Of a stretch of 64,000 nucleotides of DNA, positions 7,432 through 16,424 are shown in pieces; within the stretch, counting starts at the first letter, position 1; each line of letters starts with the position of its first letter. This stretch comes from Candidatus Latescibacterota bacterium. GTDB taxonomy: Bacteria > Latescibacterota > UBA2968 > UBA8231. A model generated the notes under the pieces. It saw only the letters and a list, made by a program, of their open reading frames with translations. It was not told where the DNA came from and did not search any database. Made by a program: the position numbers and the translations under genes. The stretch spans positions 1 through 64,000 of the forward strand of contig JAJEGS010000055.1 in the NCBI GenBank assembly GCA_022819745.1, written 5' to 3'.

Positions 7432-10184
7432 AATCTAAAGCCCTGTCGGGCACAGTACATAAAATAGCCGTCATCTTTCGCCCCTTCCAATCGCACCCGT
7501 CCATCTTCTTCTACCACGGCAATAAGTATCTCGCGGCGTTCCCACTCCGGCCAGTCATTTTTAGCCTGCTCTTGCAGGGCCTGATCCTTGGTCGGAGGAG
7601 ACGCACTATCGAGAAATTTCTCCCGCACCTGAATCTCGGACAAGGCCCAAGCCCTGTTGAGGTCGTCGGCTGCACACCGTGGAACAAAAGACCCTTCCGC
7701 TAAGCGAGCCAAGCGCAACGTGACGGTCTTTTCTCCTAGCCGGGTGCCGATGTCCTCTGTGCCGCTCAATTCCGTCGGCAGGATACCGTAGCCATCTTCT
7801 AAGCTGACGACATTGAACCGGCCCAGCGAGCGGCTGCCCATTTCCTTCCCTTCGTCTTCGATTTGCTTTTCTTCAAGGGCCGATGGCACATCATCATTGG
7901 TGTAAACGCGTTCAATCAACGGGCGAAAACTTCCCGGCGTGTCAATACGTCCAGTGTCAAACAGGGCCTTTGCACTGCGCCACATCACGCCGGCATGTTG
8001 ATAGACAAAGGCCGCCTTGCCGAGTACTGGCTCAAGCCAGTTTGCATCTTCTACCTGATCGGGGTCTGGTGAGACAACAAGCACTTGGGGGCCGTCTATC
8101 GGGCGGCTTTTCGGCGGGCGCTCGTCCAAATGCCGCCACATCCGGCCGGCCCGCTGAATTATGAGATCTACCGGCGCGAGATCCGAAATGACCAGATCAA
8201 AGTCGAGGTCGAGACTTTGCTCAACCACCTGCGTAGCCACAAGGATGCGTCCCGCCCGGTCCGTCGCGTCGGCGTCCCTCCCGAATCGGCGCAATACGTC
8301 CTCTTCGATGTCCTGCCTATCGCCTTGGGCAAAGCGAGCGTGGAACAGGTGAACGCGATCTAGGTGATCCACTTGGTTCGCAATCGACTCATGTACGGCG
8401 ATGGCCTCATCTACTGCGTTGCAGATGACCAACACGGCTGCTCCCTTTTCTGCTGCGGAGAGTGCCCGTGTCTCAGCGGTTGTTCGGTCGGACAGGCGTT
8501 CTACCGTTACGCTGCGACGCAACTCATAATCGAATCCCGACTCGCATTCCTGTACTCCGCCGACTGTGGCCGAGGTGAGCAGCGGGTACGCCTCACTGCA
8601 TAGTTGATCGCTCAGATCTTCTGGGTCGCGCAGGCCGAGGCCCTTGGCAAACGCCTCTGTCATATTGCGGCGCTGCTCCAGAGATAAGGTCGCCGAGAGC
8701 ACGATGGCGGAGCCGCCGTTTTGGGCGTGAAGTTCCAGCAGCGCGGAGAGTTCCTCGCCCATATAGGCATCAAAGCAATGGGCTTCATCAACGATGAGGA
8801 TGCGGCCAGCCAAACCATATTGTCGCAAGGTTAAATGTTTTTTGGGGAGGACGGAGAGAAAGGCTTGGTCGATGGTCCCCGCTCCGACATCTGCGTAAAA
8901 GGCTTTCTTTCGGTTATCTGCAATCCATTTGGTACAAAAGGCGGATGTGGTTTCATCCTCGCTACCATTTGGCCATGCGCCAGTGGAATCCTCGCCGCCG
9001 TTAGCCATGTCAGTAGAGTTGACGATGGCGCGGAACGCCTTGGACAGGTCTGACTTGCCGTGTGCCAAGACGAGTGAGAGGTCATCGGCGGCTGAAGTTT
9101 CAAATAGTGTTTTATAAGTCTTTGCCAATCGCTCATACATAGCGTTGGCCGTCGCCATAGTCGGCAGCGCAAAGTACAGGCCCTCCCCCTTGCCCTTGGC
9201 CATCATCCGGGCCGCGAGCATAATGGCCGCCTCTGTCTTACCGGCACCTGTAGTATCTTCTATGATGAATAGCTGCGCTCCGTCTAAAAGCGGTACTTTT
9301 TCCGCCAGTTTCTGCATGGGTCTTGGACGGGGGGCCGCTTGCGGCGCGAAACTAGCATAACTCGGACGGGACTCCGGGGACTGAGGCCGTAGCCCCTTGT
9401 CCACTATGGCCTTTTCGGCCTGAGTAAGCGCCCACTCCCAATAGTCCTCCAGCCTCGTATCGACCGATTCAAAAGAGAAGTAATCGGGGTCCGAACCAAC
9501 CCAGTCGGCCAGTGTGACAAGCCCTGACAAGCGCCAGGACCACTGCGTCGCCTGCTTCTGCTTTTCGAGAGACGATAGCGGCAGAGGCTCTATCAGGTTG
9601 CGGAGCATACAAAAGGCAGTATGAGCCGCGTCCACGCATTCCTCACCAAGCTGCTGGTCGCGTCGAGCTTTGCCTGGATCGGCGTTTACTTCATCCTGTC
9701 CCTCGGGCGGTCGTCCATGGTGCCCCGCAATGGCAGCAATGATAGGTGCTATATCATAAGGGATGCTAGGGAATAGGCTGGCGAACTCTTGGGATATTGG
9801 TTCGGCCCTGAGAAGGATAGCCGTGTTGCGCCAATGACCGCGGTCGGAGATTTCTCTCTTCGGGCCAAGGACCTGCCTTGGCCACAATTCGGATACCTTC
9901 GCCTGAAAGCCGCGTGAAAATTTGCCGAGATCGTGTACGCCAGCCAGAAAAGCCGTGGTCTTGGCTAAGCACTCTGGACTCGCTTTCAGTAAAGCGGCTT
10001 CGCGCTCAAGACGGGTAGGATTCAATTGCTGCCATCGTAAGGCGACGGCAGCGACATCCATCAAATGATGTAGGACAGGCTTATAGCTACGTTGCCCTTC
10101 GGTATCACTGAATACAGTTTCCGAGGAATTGTCAAAACTGCGCAGCGTCTTGCCCCAAAATGCTAGCAGACGAGCCTCTTCCAT
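7407..10184 (-). CDS. cas3: Cas3 helicase-nuclease, type I
   Basis: 925-aa effector that unwinds and degrades DNA marked by Cascade. The N-terminal HD nuclease domain has HH near residue 39, HDLGK (HD at 84-85) and AGHHGRP near 153. The SF2 helicase part has Walker A TGAGKTEA (312-319), DEAH (466-469), SAT (about 497) and QRAGRMWRH (about 677-685). An ATG at 10247 is possible. I chose 10184 because the protein then begins just before the HD domain, as in E. coli, and lies one base after the stop of the SDR gene (TGA-G-ATG). The last seven codons and stop lie inside a degenerate CRISPR repeat. Confidence 0.96.
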   Translation of the reverse strand: MEEARLLAFWGKTLRSFDNSSETVFSDTEGQRSYKPVLHHLMDVAAVALRWQQLNPTRLEREAALLKASPECLAKTTAFLAGVHDLGKFSRGFQAKVSELWPRQVLGPKREISDRGHWRNTAILLRAEPISQEFASLFPSIPYDIAPIIAAIAGHHGRPPEGQDEVNADPGKARRDQQLGEECVDAAHTAFCMLRNLIEPLPLSSLEKQKQATQWSWRLSGLVTLADWVGSDPDYFSFESVDTRLEDYWEWALTQAEKAIVDKGLRPQSPESRPSYASFAPQAAPRPRPMQKLAEKVPLLDGAQLFIIEDTTGAGKTEAAIMLAARMMAKGKGEGLYFALPTMATANAMYERLAKTYKTLFETSAADDLSLVLAHGKSDLSKAFRAIVNSTDMANGGEDSTGAWPNGSEDETTSAFCTKWIADNRKKAFYADVGAGTIDQAFLSVLPKKHLTLRQYGLAGRILIVDEAHCFDAYMGEELSALLELHAQNGGSAIVLSATLSLEQRRNMTEAFAKGLGLRDPEDLSDQLCSEAYPLLTSATVGGVQECESGFDYELRRSVTVERLSDRTTAETRALSAAEKGAAVLVICNAVDEAIAVHESIANQVDHLDRVHLFHARFAQGDRQDIEEDVLRRFGRDADATDRAGRILVATQVVEQSLDLDFDLVISDLAPVDLIIQRAGRMWRHLDERPPKSRPIDGPQVLVVSPDPDQVEDANWLEPVLGKAAFVYQHAGVMWRSAKALFDTGRIDTPGSFRPLIERVYTNDDVPSALEEKQIEDEGKEMGSRSLGRFNVVSLEDGYGILPTELSGTEDIGTRLGEKTVTLRLARLAEGSFVPRCAADDLNRAWALSEIQVREKFLDSASPPTKDQALQEQAKNDWPEWERREILIAVVEEDGRVRLEGAKDDGYFMYCARQGFRFVVPQTRE

Positions 10185-10185
10185 C

Positions 10186-10953
10186 TCAGCGGCCCATCCA
10201 CCCCCCATCGACGAGTACGATGGACCCGTGCACGTAGTCGGCGGCACGCGACGATAGCCATACCACCGCGCCTTTTAAGTCGTCCGGCGTGCCCCACCGG
10301 CCCGCTGGGATCCTTACCAGTAGCTGCTCGTTGCGCACCTGATCGTCGCGCAGGGCCTGATTGTTGTCGGTGGCGATATAGCCGGGGGCAATGGCATTGA
10401 CGTTGACTCCACGACCAGCCCATTCGTTGGCCAGCGCCATGGTCAACTGCCCGATCCCGCCTTTGGCCGCAGCATAGCCCGGCACTGTGATCCCACCTTG
10501 GAAAGTCAGCACCGAAGCGGTGAAGACGATCTTGCCCCGGCCGCGGGACAGCATCTGCTTGCCGAATTCCCGCGCCAGCACGAACTGCGCGTTTAAGTTC
10601 ACCTCGATGACGTGGTCCCAGTCGTCGTCTCCATGTTCCTCAGCCGGGGCGCGCCGAATCGTACCGGCGTTGTTGATGAGGATGTCGATTGGTCCGACCT
10701 CGGCGTTGACCTGCTCGACGAAGGCGCGGACCGCCTCCCGGTCGCTGAAATCGCAGGCATAGCCTGTGAAGCGCTTGCCGCGTTCGGCAATGTCTTGGCC
10801 GACTTCGGAGTCTGCTTCCAGCGAGGCGCTGACGCCGACGATATCCGCGCCCGCCTCGGCCAGTGCTTGCGCGAACCCGCGTCCGATGCCTCGGCGGCAC
10901 CCGGTGACCAGTGCCGTCTGGCCGTCGAGCTTAAAAAGGTCCAAGATGCTCAT
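10186..10953 (-). CDS. SDR-family oxidoreductase, 2-deoxy-D-gluconate 3-dehydrogenase (KduD)-like
   Basis: 255-aa classical short-chain dehydrogenase. Seen: cofactor loop TGCRRGIG (17-24), NNAG (94-97) and catalytic S147, Y160, K164. The start LFKLDGQTALVTG and the C-terminus VDGGWMGR resemble KduD and gluconate 5-dehydrogenases, which interconvert hydroxy and keto groups on sugar acids using NAD(P). It is the last gene of the minus-strand operon from 17237, starting six bases after the alcohol dehydrogenase. Its stop is separated by a single base from the cas3 start, so the metabolic operon and cas3 may share a transcript. Substrate is unknown. Confidence 0.88.
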   Translation of the reverse strand: MSILDLFKLDGQTALVTGCRRGIGRGFAQALAEAGADIVGVSASLEADSEVGQDIAERGKRFTGYACDFSDREAVRAFVEQVNAEVGPIDILINNAGTIRRAPAEEHGDDDWDHVIEVNLNAQFVLAREFGKQMLSRGRGKIVFTASVLTFQGGITVPGYAAAKGGIGQLTMALANEWAGRGVNVNAIAPGYIATDNNQALRDDQVRNEQLLVRIPAGRWGTPDDLKGAVVWLSSRAADYVHGSIVLVDGGWMGR

Positions 10954-10959
10954 TCTATA

Positions 10960-11982
10960 TTATTCCCCTTGGGTGTCGATTAAAATTTTGACTGCGTCCG
11001 TGCCCGCTGTCAGTCGGGCAAAGGCGTCGGGCAGCGCGTCTAAGGGAAGGCGCTCGGTAATCAGTTCGTCGAGCGGTAACGCACCGCTGGCCGCTAGCTC
11101 AATGGCGCGGTCGTAGTCTTCGGGTTCGTACACGCGCACGCCGCACATTTTTAACTCGCGCCAGAAGAATTGAAAGAGATCGACTTTAGGAGCGTCAGCG
11201 AAAATCGCTACTACCACGATCCGCCCGCGGACCTTGGCGAGCTTAGTCATTACCTCGGCCCCGGCCGACGAGCCGGAGACCTCGAAGACTGCGTCGGCTC
11301 CCGCGCCCTCGGTCCAGGCTTCGACGTGGGAGATCAAGTCCTCCTCCAGCGGATGGACGGTTTCCAGCCCCAGTGCGTGTGCCGCCTGTAGCCGATAGGC
11401 ATTGACCTCGGCCACCCGCACCTCGGCCCCCGCGTGCTGCGCCACCAACGCGTTGAGCAGGCCGATCGGGCCGCCGCCGATCACCACCACCTTCTCGCCC
11501 GGCACCACCTCGCCCAAGCGCACGTCGTGACAGGCGACCGCCAGCGGCTCGACTAGGGCACCCAGCGTCATCGGCATGTCGTCAGGCAGACGGTGCAGTG
11601 TGTGGGCTGGCACTGTCCACGATCCTTGGAAGGCTCCCGGACTGTCGATGCCGATGAAGTTTAGGTTTTGGCAGATGTGGCCATTGCCGGCGTTGCAGGC
11701 CGCGCACGCGCCGCAAGCCTCTAGGGGACGCACTACGACCGGATCGCCCACGGCCCAGTCTTCGACGCCGGCCCCGATTTCTGCGATCCGCCCCGACATC
11801 TCGTGCCCAATGACTTGAGGCATGTCGATCCGGCGGTCCTGATGGCCTAGGTAAATGTGGATGTCCGTGCCGCATACGCCGCAATAGGCCACTTCGATCC
11901 GCACCTGATCTGCGCTGGGGGATTGTGCTCGGCACTCGCCTATTTCGACGGTGCGGTCGCCGCAGTAATAGGCCGCCTTCAT
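10960..11982 (-). CDS. Zinc-dependent alcohol dehydrogenase (threonine/sorbitol dehydrogenase type)
   Basis: 340-aa medium-chain dehydrogenase. Catalytic zinc ligands are C37 (CGVCGTD) and H60-E61 (GHEMSG). Structural zinc cysteines are 90, 93, 96 and 104, and the Rossmann motif GGGPIG is at 169-174. The set fits NAD-dependent polyol or threonine dehydrogenases; the substrate is not evident. I placed the start at ATG 11982, which begins the fold and overlaps the stop of the upstream phosphatase-superfamily gene (ATGA). A longer frame exists upstream. With the SDR it could oxidise a sugar or polyol released by the hydrolases of this operon. Confidence 0.9.
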   Translation of the reverse strand: MKAAYYCGDRTVEIGECRAQSPSADQVRIEVAYCGVCGTDIHIYLGHQDRRIDMPQVIGHEMSGRIAEIGAGVEDWAVGDPVVVRPLEACGACAACNAGNGHICQNLNFIGIDSPGAFQGSWTVPAHTLHRLPDDMPMTLGALVEPLAVACHDVRLGEVVPGEKVVVIGGGPIGLLNALVAQHAGAEVRVAEVNAYRLQAAHALGLETVHPLEEDLISHVEAWTEGAGADAVFEVSGSSAGAEVMTKLAKVRGRIVVVAIFADAPKVDLFQFFWRELKMCGVRVYEPEDYDRAIELAASGALPLDELITERLPLDALPDAFARLTAGTDAVKILIDTQGE

Positions 11983-13880
11983 CGCAGATGCCAGTCCGCG
12001 TCTTCGAGTGCCTCGTAGATTACGCCGCCTTCCACCTGCTCGGGCATGGGGATGCCTAGCAAGTAGCACAGCGTCGGCGCGACGTCCACCGCTCGCACTT
12101 GGCGCTTGAGCGCTAGCCCTTGCTTTACGCCGGCCCCAGCTAGCACGAATGTGCAGTGCTGGCCGCCGATGCCGAGGGTGGCCGAGGGGAGCTGCTTGCC
12201 GTGCGCGCCGTCGTATTCGGGCCGCAGGGCATAGACCACATCGCCGACGAGTTCGCCTTCCAGATTGACCATTTCCGCGTCTTCCCGCGTCAGCGCGAGG
12301 GCAAATGGAGCGCGCCCGGTCTGCGGATGGCGATAGGCGTGGAGGGCTTCGATGAGGTCGAGCCGCGTTTGCTCGTAGTCGCTGGGATCGACGATCCCCG
12401 TAGGCTCGCGTCCCTTGAGATTGACGAAGATGTGGACCAGCCCCACATTGGCCGCCCGCGTTCGCTGCCAGTCGATCTGGTTTTTCTCCGCGTCTGCATA
12501 GACCAAAAAGCCCGCCTGTTCCAGCACCTCGGCGATATCGACCGGACGGTGTTGGTTGGGGGTGCCGCCGTGGTCGGCGACGACCGCGACGACGGTGTCG
12601 TCATCGGCTAGTTCGACGACGCGGCCGATCATGCGGTCGATGGAAGCATAGGTTTGAGCCACGCCCGCTTGGCAGCGCGCTAGCGTGTGCGCGTCGGCTC
12701 CACTGCACTCGTCGGCTTGTGAGAGGAAGAAGTGGCTGGTGTAATCCGAGGCGTGGGTTTCGATGAACAGCACGTCCCAGTCATTGCTCTCCGTCAGGTA
12801 AGCAGCCACCTCGGCCAGCCGCTGGTGGTGGAAGTCCAACAGCTCGAAATAGGTGTCGTCATCGACTACGCCCAAAGCGTCGCGTGCTGGATTCTGCAGG
12901 AAATTGCCGACGTTTTCGTCGATCTGCTGCGCCACTTCTTCCGGCTGTGTGTACCCGGTAGCCGGCCAGATCTGCGGCACAAAAAGCTCGAACACATCGC
13001 CTGCTGCGCTCAGGCTGACGAGTTTCATGCGCACGTAGCCGTCAAGCGCCTGTCCGTCGATTTCAAAGCTGTCCTTCCACCACTCGGTCCATTGGCCTAC
13101 GGATAGCTCGGCGACTCGGTCACTCGCATCGCGGCTGCGACAAATGAGCAGTCGATCGTAGCCCTTGTCGGCCGAGGCGTATATCAGGCCGTAGAAATGT
13201 TTAGGCGTTCCCTCTCGGCCTTGTCGGCGCATGTCAGCTCGACCGCGCTTGAGCATCTCGACGACTAGCTCTACTTCTTTGGGCGGCAGCGCGGATGTGG
13301 GCACATCTTGCCATCCTTCCGCTGGGACGATTTCCACTGGATCGACGTTGCGCACCTTTTGCAAGGCGCTCGGGTCCAACGTCTCGGGATCGCGCGGCCC
13401 GCCGATTGGCCGAGGTGTCCAGCCGCCGCCGACAAAGAGGTGATAGCCGGTGATCTGATGCACGTTGGACACGCCTGGGCCGGTGCCCTCGACTTGGATG
13501 CCGGTTTGCACGGTCGGCGGCCAGGACATCTCCCACTTGACCAAGATCGGCTTTTTGTCGGCCCGCTCGACCGTGTTCCACATGTACTCGGCCTGCGAAA
13601 GTTGGGTGTTGATGCCCCACACAGTCTCGTCGAGACGCCCACCTAACTTGCGGATATTGAAGTCCATGACTTGATGGGTACCCGCCCAAGCTCCGGTCGA
13701 AGTGGCCGTCCAGCCGGGTGGGGTCAAGGTTGGAAAAACGCCGATCATGGGCCGCTTGACGCCCTGCGCCATGAGCTGACCCAAGTGGGGCATGTGACCT
13801 TGATCCACCATGTGTTGCACCAACTCCATGGCGGCACCGTCCATGCCGATGACGATGGCTTTTTGCGCCGGACTCTGCAT
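11979..13880 (-). CDS. Alkaline phosphatase superfamily hydrolase (phosphodiesterase/phosphomutase type)
   Basis: 633-aa protein of the AP superfamily. The metal and nucleophile region reads IVIGMDGAAME near the start, then FPTLTPPGWTATSTGAW, where the PTLTPPGWT segment is typical of nucleotide pyrophosphatase/phosphodiesterase-like members with a Thr nucleophile. A second metal motif, VVADHGGTPNQHRP, lies about two-thirds along. No signal peptide, so probably cytoplasmic. Start at 13880 is supported by AGGAGA ten bases upstream. It lies between a sulfatase and an alcohol dehydrogenase in one operon, so it may cleave an ester in the same pathway. Confidence 0.83.
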   Translation of the reverse strand: MQSPAQKAIVIGMDGAAMELVQHMVDQGHMPHLGQLMAQGVKRPMIGVFPTLTPPGWTATSTGAWAGTHQVMDFNIRKLGGRLDETVWGINTQLSQAEYMWNTVERADKKPILVKWEMSWPPTVQTGIQVEGTGPGVSNVHQITGYHLFVGGGWTPRPIGGPRDPETLDPSALQKVRNVDPVEIVPAEGWQDVPTSALPPKEVELVVEMLKRGRADMRRQGREGTPKHFYGLIYASADKGYDRLLICRSRDASDRVAELSVGQWTEWWKDSFEIDGQALDGYVRMKLVSLSAAGDVFELFVPQIWPATGYTQPEEVAQQIDENVGNFLQNPARDALGVVDDDTYFELLDFHHQRLAEVAAYLTESNDWDVLFIETHASDYTSHFFLSQADECSGADAHTLARCQAGVAQTYASIDRMIGRVVELADDDTVVAVVADHGGTPNQHRPVDIAEVLEQAGFLVYADAEKNQIDWQRTRAANVGLVHIFVNLKGREPTGIVDPSDYEQTRLDLIEALHAYRHPQTGRAPFALALTREDAEMVNLEGELVGDVVYALRPEYDGAHGKQLPSATLGIGGQHCTFVLAGAGVKQGLALKRQVRAVDVAPTLCYLLGIPMPEQVEGGVIYEALEDADWHLR

Positions 13881-13894
13881 AGTGTTCTCCTGTT

Positions 13895-15370
13895 TTAGAT
13901 TCCCAAGCGTTCGTATTGCTCTGGTGGTGCTTCGCACGCTTCCATTTGTGCGCGCAACAGTCCCTGCATCCGCTGCTCTAACGCCGCGTCGGCGAGCGGG
14001 TTTTCTTGGCGCGGGTCTTGCTCCAAGTCGAAAAGAAGGGTTCCGTACTCGTGCTGCTTGCTGCGCGTGTGTCCTTGCGTCCGCAGCAGCCGACAGCCCT
14101 TGCTAAAACCAAACGGCTCGGCGAGCTCCACGTTGGCGAATTCATCGACTGGGAAGGGGTCGCGCATGTGCGTGGGCATGAGCGTGTAGTTGTACAGGGG
14201 CTGGTTGTCGGGCTGGGCAGGCGCGCGCATGTACACGTAGCGGCCGTCAGTGACGTTCACCTGCCCGCCGTGATTGCCGAAAATCGCGGCCTCGCGCACG
14301 GGTGAATCGCTCGCGCAGACTCCGCGCAGGCTCTGGCCCAGCATGTCCTCGGTCGGCTCCATCTCAAAGAGATCCAGCAAGGTCGGCCCCAAGTCGACCG
14401 ACGGTTGCACCAAGCTCTGCCGTCGCTGGCCCGCGTGGCCGCAGCGAGGATCCCAGACGAAGAACGGCGTATTGGACAGCTCGCGGTACCAAGGCATCTG
14501 TATCTTGGCCCACAGGTCGTGCTCGCTGAGCAGGAAGCCGTGGTCGGTCCACACGATGAGCATGGTGTCGTCCCACAGTTCGAGCCGGTCCATCTCGTCG
14601 AGGATGTCGCCGAGGCGGGCGTCGCACATGCTCAGCAGCGATGCGTAGTGGCCCCGGCATTGATCGACGAGGGCTTGCTCTTCGGTCACCGGGCCGTAGG
14701 TCGGCCAATCGAACAGCACGGACGAGCGGTTCTTAAAAAGCTCTGGGTAGAGGTCTTGGTATTGGCGTTGGGTGAAAAACGGCTCGTGCGGGTCAAAGGT
14801 CTCGATCTGCAAAAACCAGTTGTCTTGCGCGTGGTTGCGGCGGATGAACTCGACGCCGGACTTGAAGGTCTGCGATTGGGGCTGATCTTCCTCGCGGCGC
14901 ATGTATTGCCGGTTGACGTGGTCTTGGCGGTGCCACATGCTGCGGCCCGCATTGCTCGCGTGCGCCTCTACGGGTGGCGGGTCGGCTACTTGTCCGATCC
15001 ACGGGTCGCCCTCTTGGCCGCGGAAGAACTGCCAAGTGTTGTACTGGGTGTGATAGGTAGCGCCGCCGGCCTCCCAGTAGTGGTAGTGATCGCTGATGAG
15101 GTGCGACGAGACGCCGGCCTCGCGTAGCATTCGAGGGACGGAGTCGTCGAACGGCTCCAGCGGCCCCCAAGAGCGGTGGAGAAAGTTGGGTCGCCCGGTG
15201 TGCAAATCGCGACGGGCTGGCATACACGGCATGGAGCAGACGTAGCTGGTGTCGAAAGTGAGCGACCGCTCGGCGAGCCGCTGGAAATTGGGCGCGTGCG
15301 TCCAATCGCAGCCGTAGGGCGGCAACATGTGCCGGTTGAGCGAGTCGAACATGACCATAATTGCTTTCAT
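13895..15370 (-). CDS. Type I sulfatase
   Basis: 491-aa sulfatase of the AP superfamily. The formylglycine site is C49-M-P-A-R53, followed by RDLHTGR, the C-X-P-X-R signature. Asp near residue 9 and the DHGFLLSEHDLW segment supply metal ligands. The N-terminus begins directly with the fold (KAIMVMFDSLNR), without signal peptide, suggesting a cytoplasmic enzyme. Cys-type sulfatases need an anaerobic or FGE maturase, which is not in the window. The start overlaps the stop of the PhyH gene (ATGA). It removes sulfate from an unknown ester, probably the same substrate its neighbours modify. Confidence 0.92.
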   Translation of the reverse strand: MKAIMVMFDSLNRHMLPPYGCDWTHAPNFQRLAERSLTFDTSYVCSMPCMPARRDLHTGRPNFLHRSWGPLEPFDDSVPRMLREAGVSSHLISDHYHYWEAGGATYHTQYNTWQFFRGQEGDPWIGQVADPPPVEAHASNAGRSMWHRQDHVNRQYMRREEDQPQSQTFKSGVEFIRRNHAQDNWFLQIETFDPHEPFFTQRQYQDLYPELFKNRSSVLFDWPTYGPVTEEQALVDQCRGHYASLLSMCDARLGDILDEMDRLELWDDTMLIVWTDHGFLLSEHDLWAKIQMPWYRELSNTPFFVWDPRCGHAGQRRQSLVQPSVDLGPTLLDLFEMEPTEDMLGQSLRGVCASDSPVREAAIFGNHGGQVNVTDGRYVYMRAPAQPDNQPLYNYTLMPTHMRDPFPVDEFANVELAEPFGFSKGCRLLRTQGHTRSKQHEYGTLLFDLEQDPRQENPLADAALEQRMQGLLRAQMEACEAPPEQYERLGI

Positions 15371-16413
15371 ACATTTACCTCGTGTAGGAGTTGGAGAGCC
15401 TGCTGCCCGCGCTCGGATTCAGGATCGCGCCGCGCAATGCGCCGCAATTGGTACAGGGCACGCTCGTCGCCGTCCCGCGCTAGGGACAGGGCCTCGGTAA
15501 ACCCTTGATCTCCCCATTGGGACGACTGCGGTACCACGTCTAGGTCTAGATCCTGCCAATAGTACTGCAATGATTCGCTTTGCCAGCCCGCGTAGCAGGC
15601 TTCCCAGTTAAAGCCGGTGACGCCGATCAGGTGTGGATCCAGCATGTGCTGTGCAATCGGCTCGCCCTGCGCCTGATAGCGGTTGTCGAGCGAGATGCGC
15701 AGGCGATCTTCCGTGTAGTTGGGCAAGGCTTGGTGGACGGTCAGGCTCGGAAAGATCAGCGCGTCTCCGGCTTCGTAATTCGCGCTCAGCCAGCGCCCGG
15801 TCAGTTCGGATTCGTCCACGGCTAAGCCGCCGGCCCCCAGAGAGAAGTGGTGCTCGCGCACCTTGCCGATTTTGTGCGATCCGGGCAGCACGGCCAATCC
15901 TCCCAGTTCCAGCGGACAATCGCCCACGGGAGCCCAGAAGGTATAGGTGTTGAAGCTGCCTTGGAAGTGGACAAAGTCTTGGTGCATGGGCGTGGTGTGC
16001 TCGGTGTATTGGGGAAACCACAGCCGGGCAATTTTTTGGGGATGCGGCAGCACCGGGCCACCGACGACTTGCTCCATCACGGCTAAGACCTCCGGCCAAT
16101 GCCCAGCTTGGTGGAAAGCCTCCAAGCTGTACACCCGGTGATATATCTCGGCGTATTCGGGATCGCCTTCAGTGCACTGCGCGTCGATTCGCGCAATGCC
16201 TTCCATGGGATCCGTACCGGCGACCAGCCACCCGGCCTCCATCAACACCTCCGCCATCTCCTGCCGCAGAGATAGCAGCTTGTCTTTGGCCATGATCTGC
16301 CGCAAGAAGATGTACCCTTGTTCGTCCAGTCGCCGCCGCAGCTCGGCGCTGTCGCCGAGGGCATCGTTGGCCTCTTGCATCAGGCCGACTTCACTTGTGT
16401 CTTTTGCTGTCAT
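15367..16413 (-). CDS. Phytanoyl-CoA dioxygenase (PhyH) family protein
   Basis: 348-aa Fe(II)/2-oxoglutarate-dependent dioxygenase-like protein. The iron-binding H144-Q-D146 occurs in TTPMHQDFVHF, and a distal His lies in FPSLTVHQALPN near residue 228. The segment LAVLPGSHKIG is also typical. A C-terminal extension of about 50 residues contains a helical stretch. An AAGGAC ribosome site precedes the ATG. It lies 11 bp after a second PhyH gene, and the two may hydroxylate related positions on one substrate. Bacterial PhyH enzymes hydroxylate diverse small molecules, so the name does not imply phytanate. Confidence 0.88.
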   Translation of the reverse strand: MTAKDTSEVGLMQEANDALGDSAELRRRLDEQGYIFLRQIMAKDKLLSLRQEMAEVLMEAGWLVAGTDPMEGIARIDAQCTEGDPEYAEIYHRVYSLEAFHQAGHWPEVLAVMEQVVGGPVLPHPQKIARLWFPQYTEHTTPMHQDFVHFQGSFNTYTFWAPVGDCPLELGGLAVLPGSHKIGKVREHHFSLGAGGLAVDESELTGRWLSANYEAGDALIFPSLTVHQALPNYTEDRLRISLDNRYQAQGEPIAQHMLDPHLIGVTGFNWEACYAGWQSESLQYYWQDLDLDVVPQSSQWGDQGFTEALSLARDGDERALYQLRRIARRDPESERGQQALQLLHEVNV

Positions 16414-16424
16414 CAGGCTCGTCC

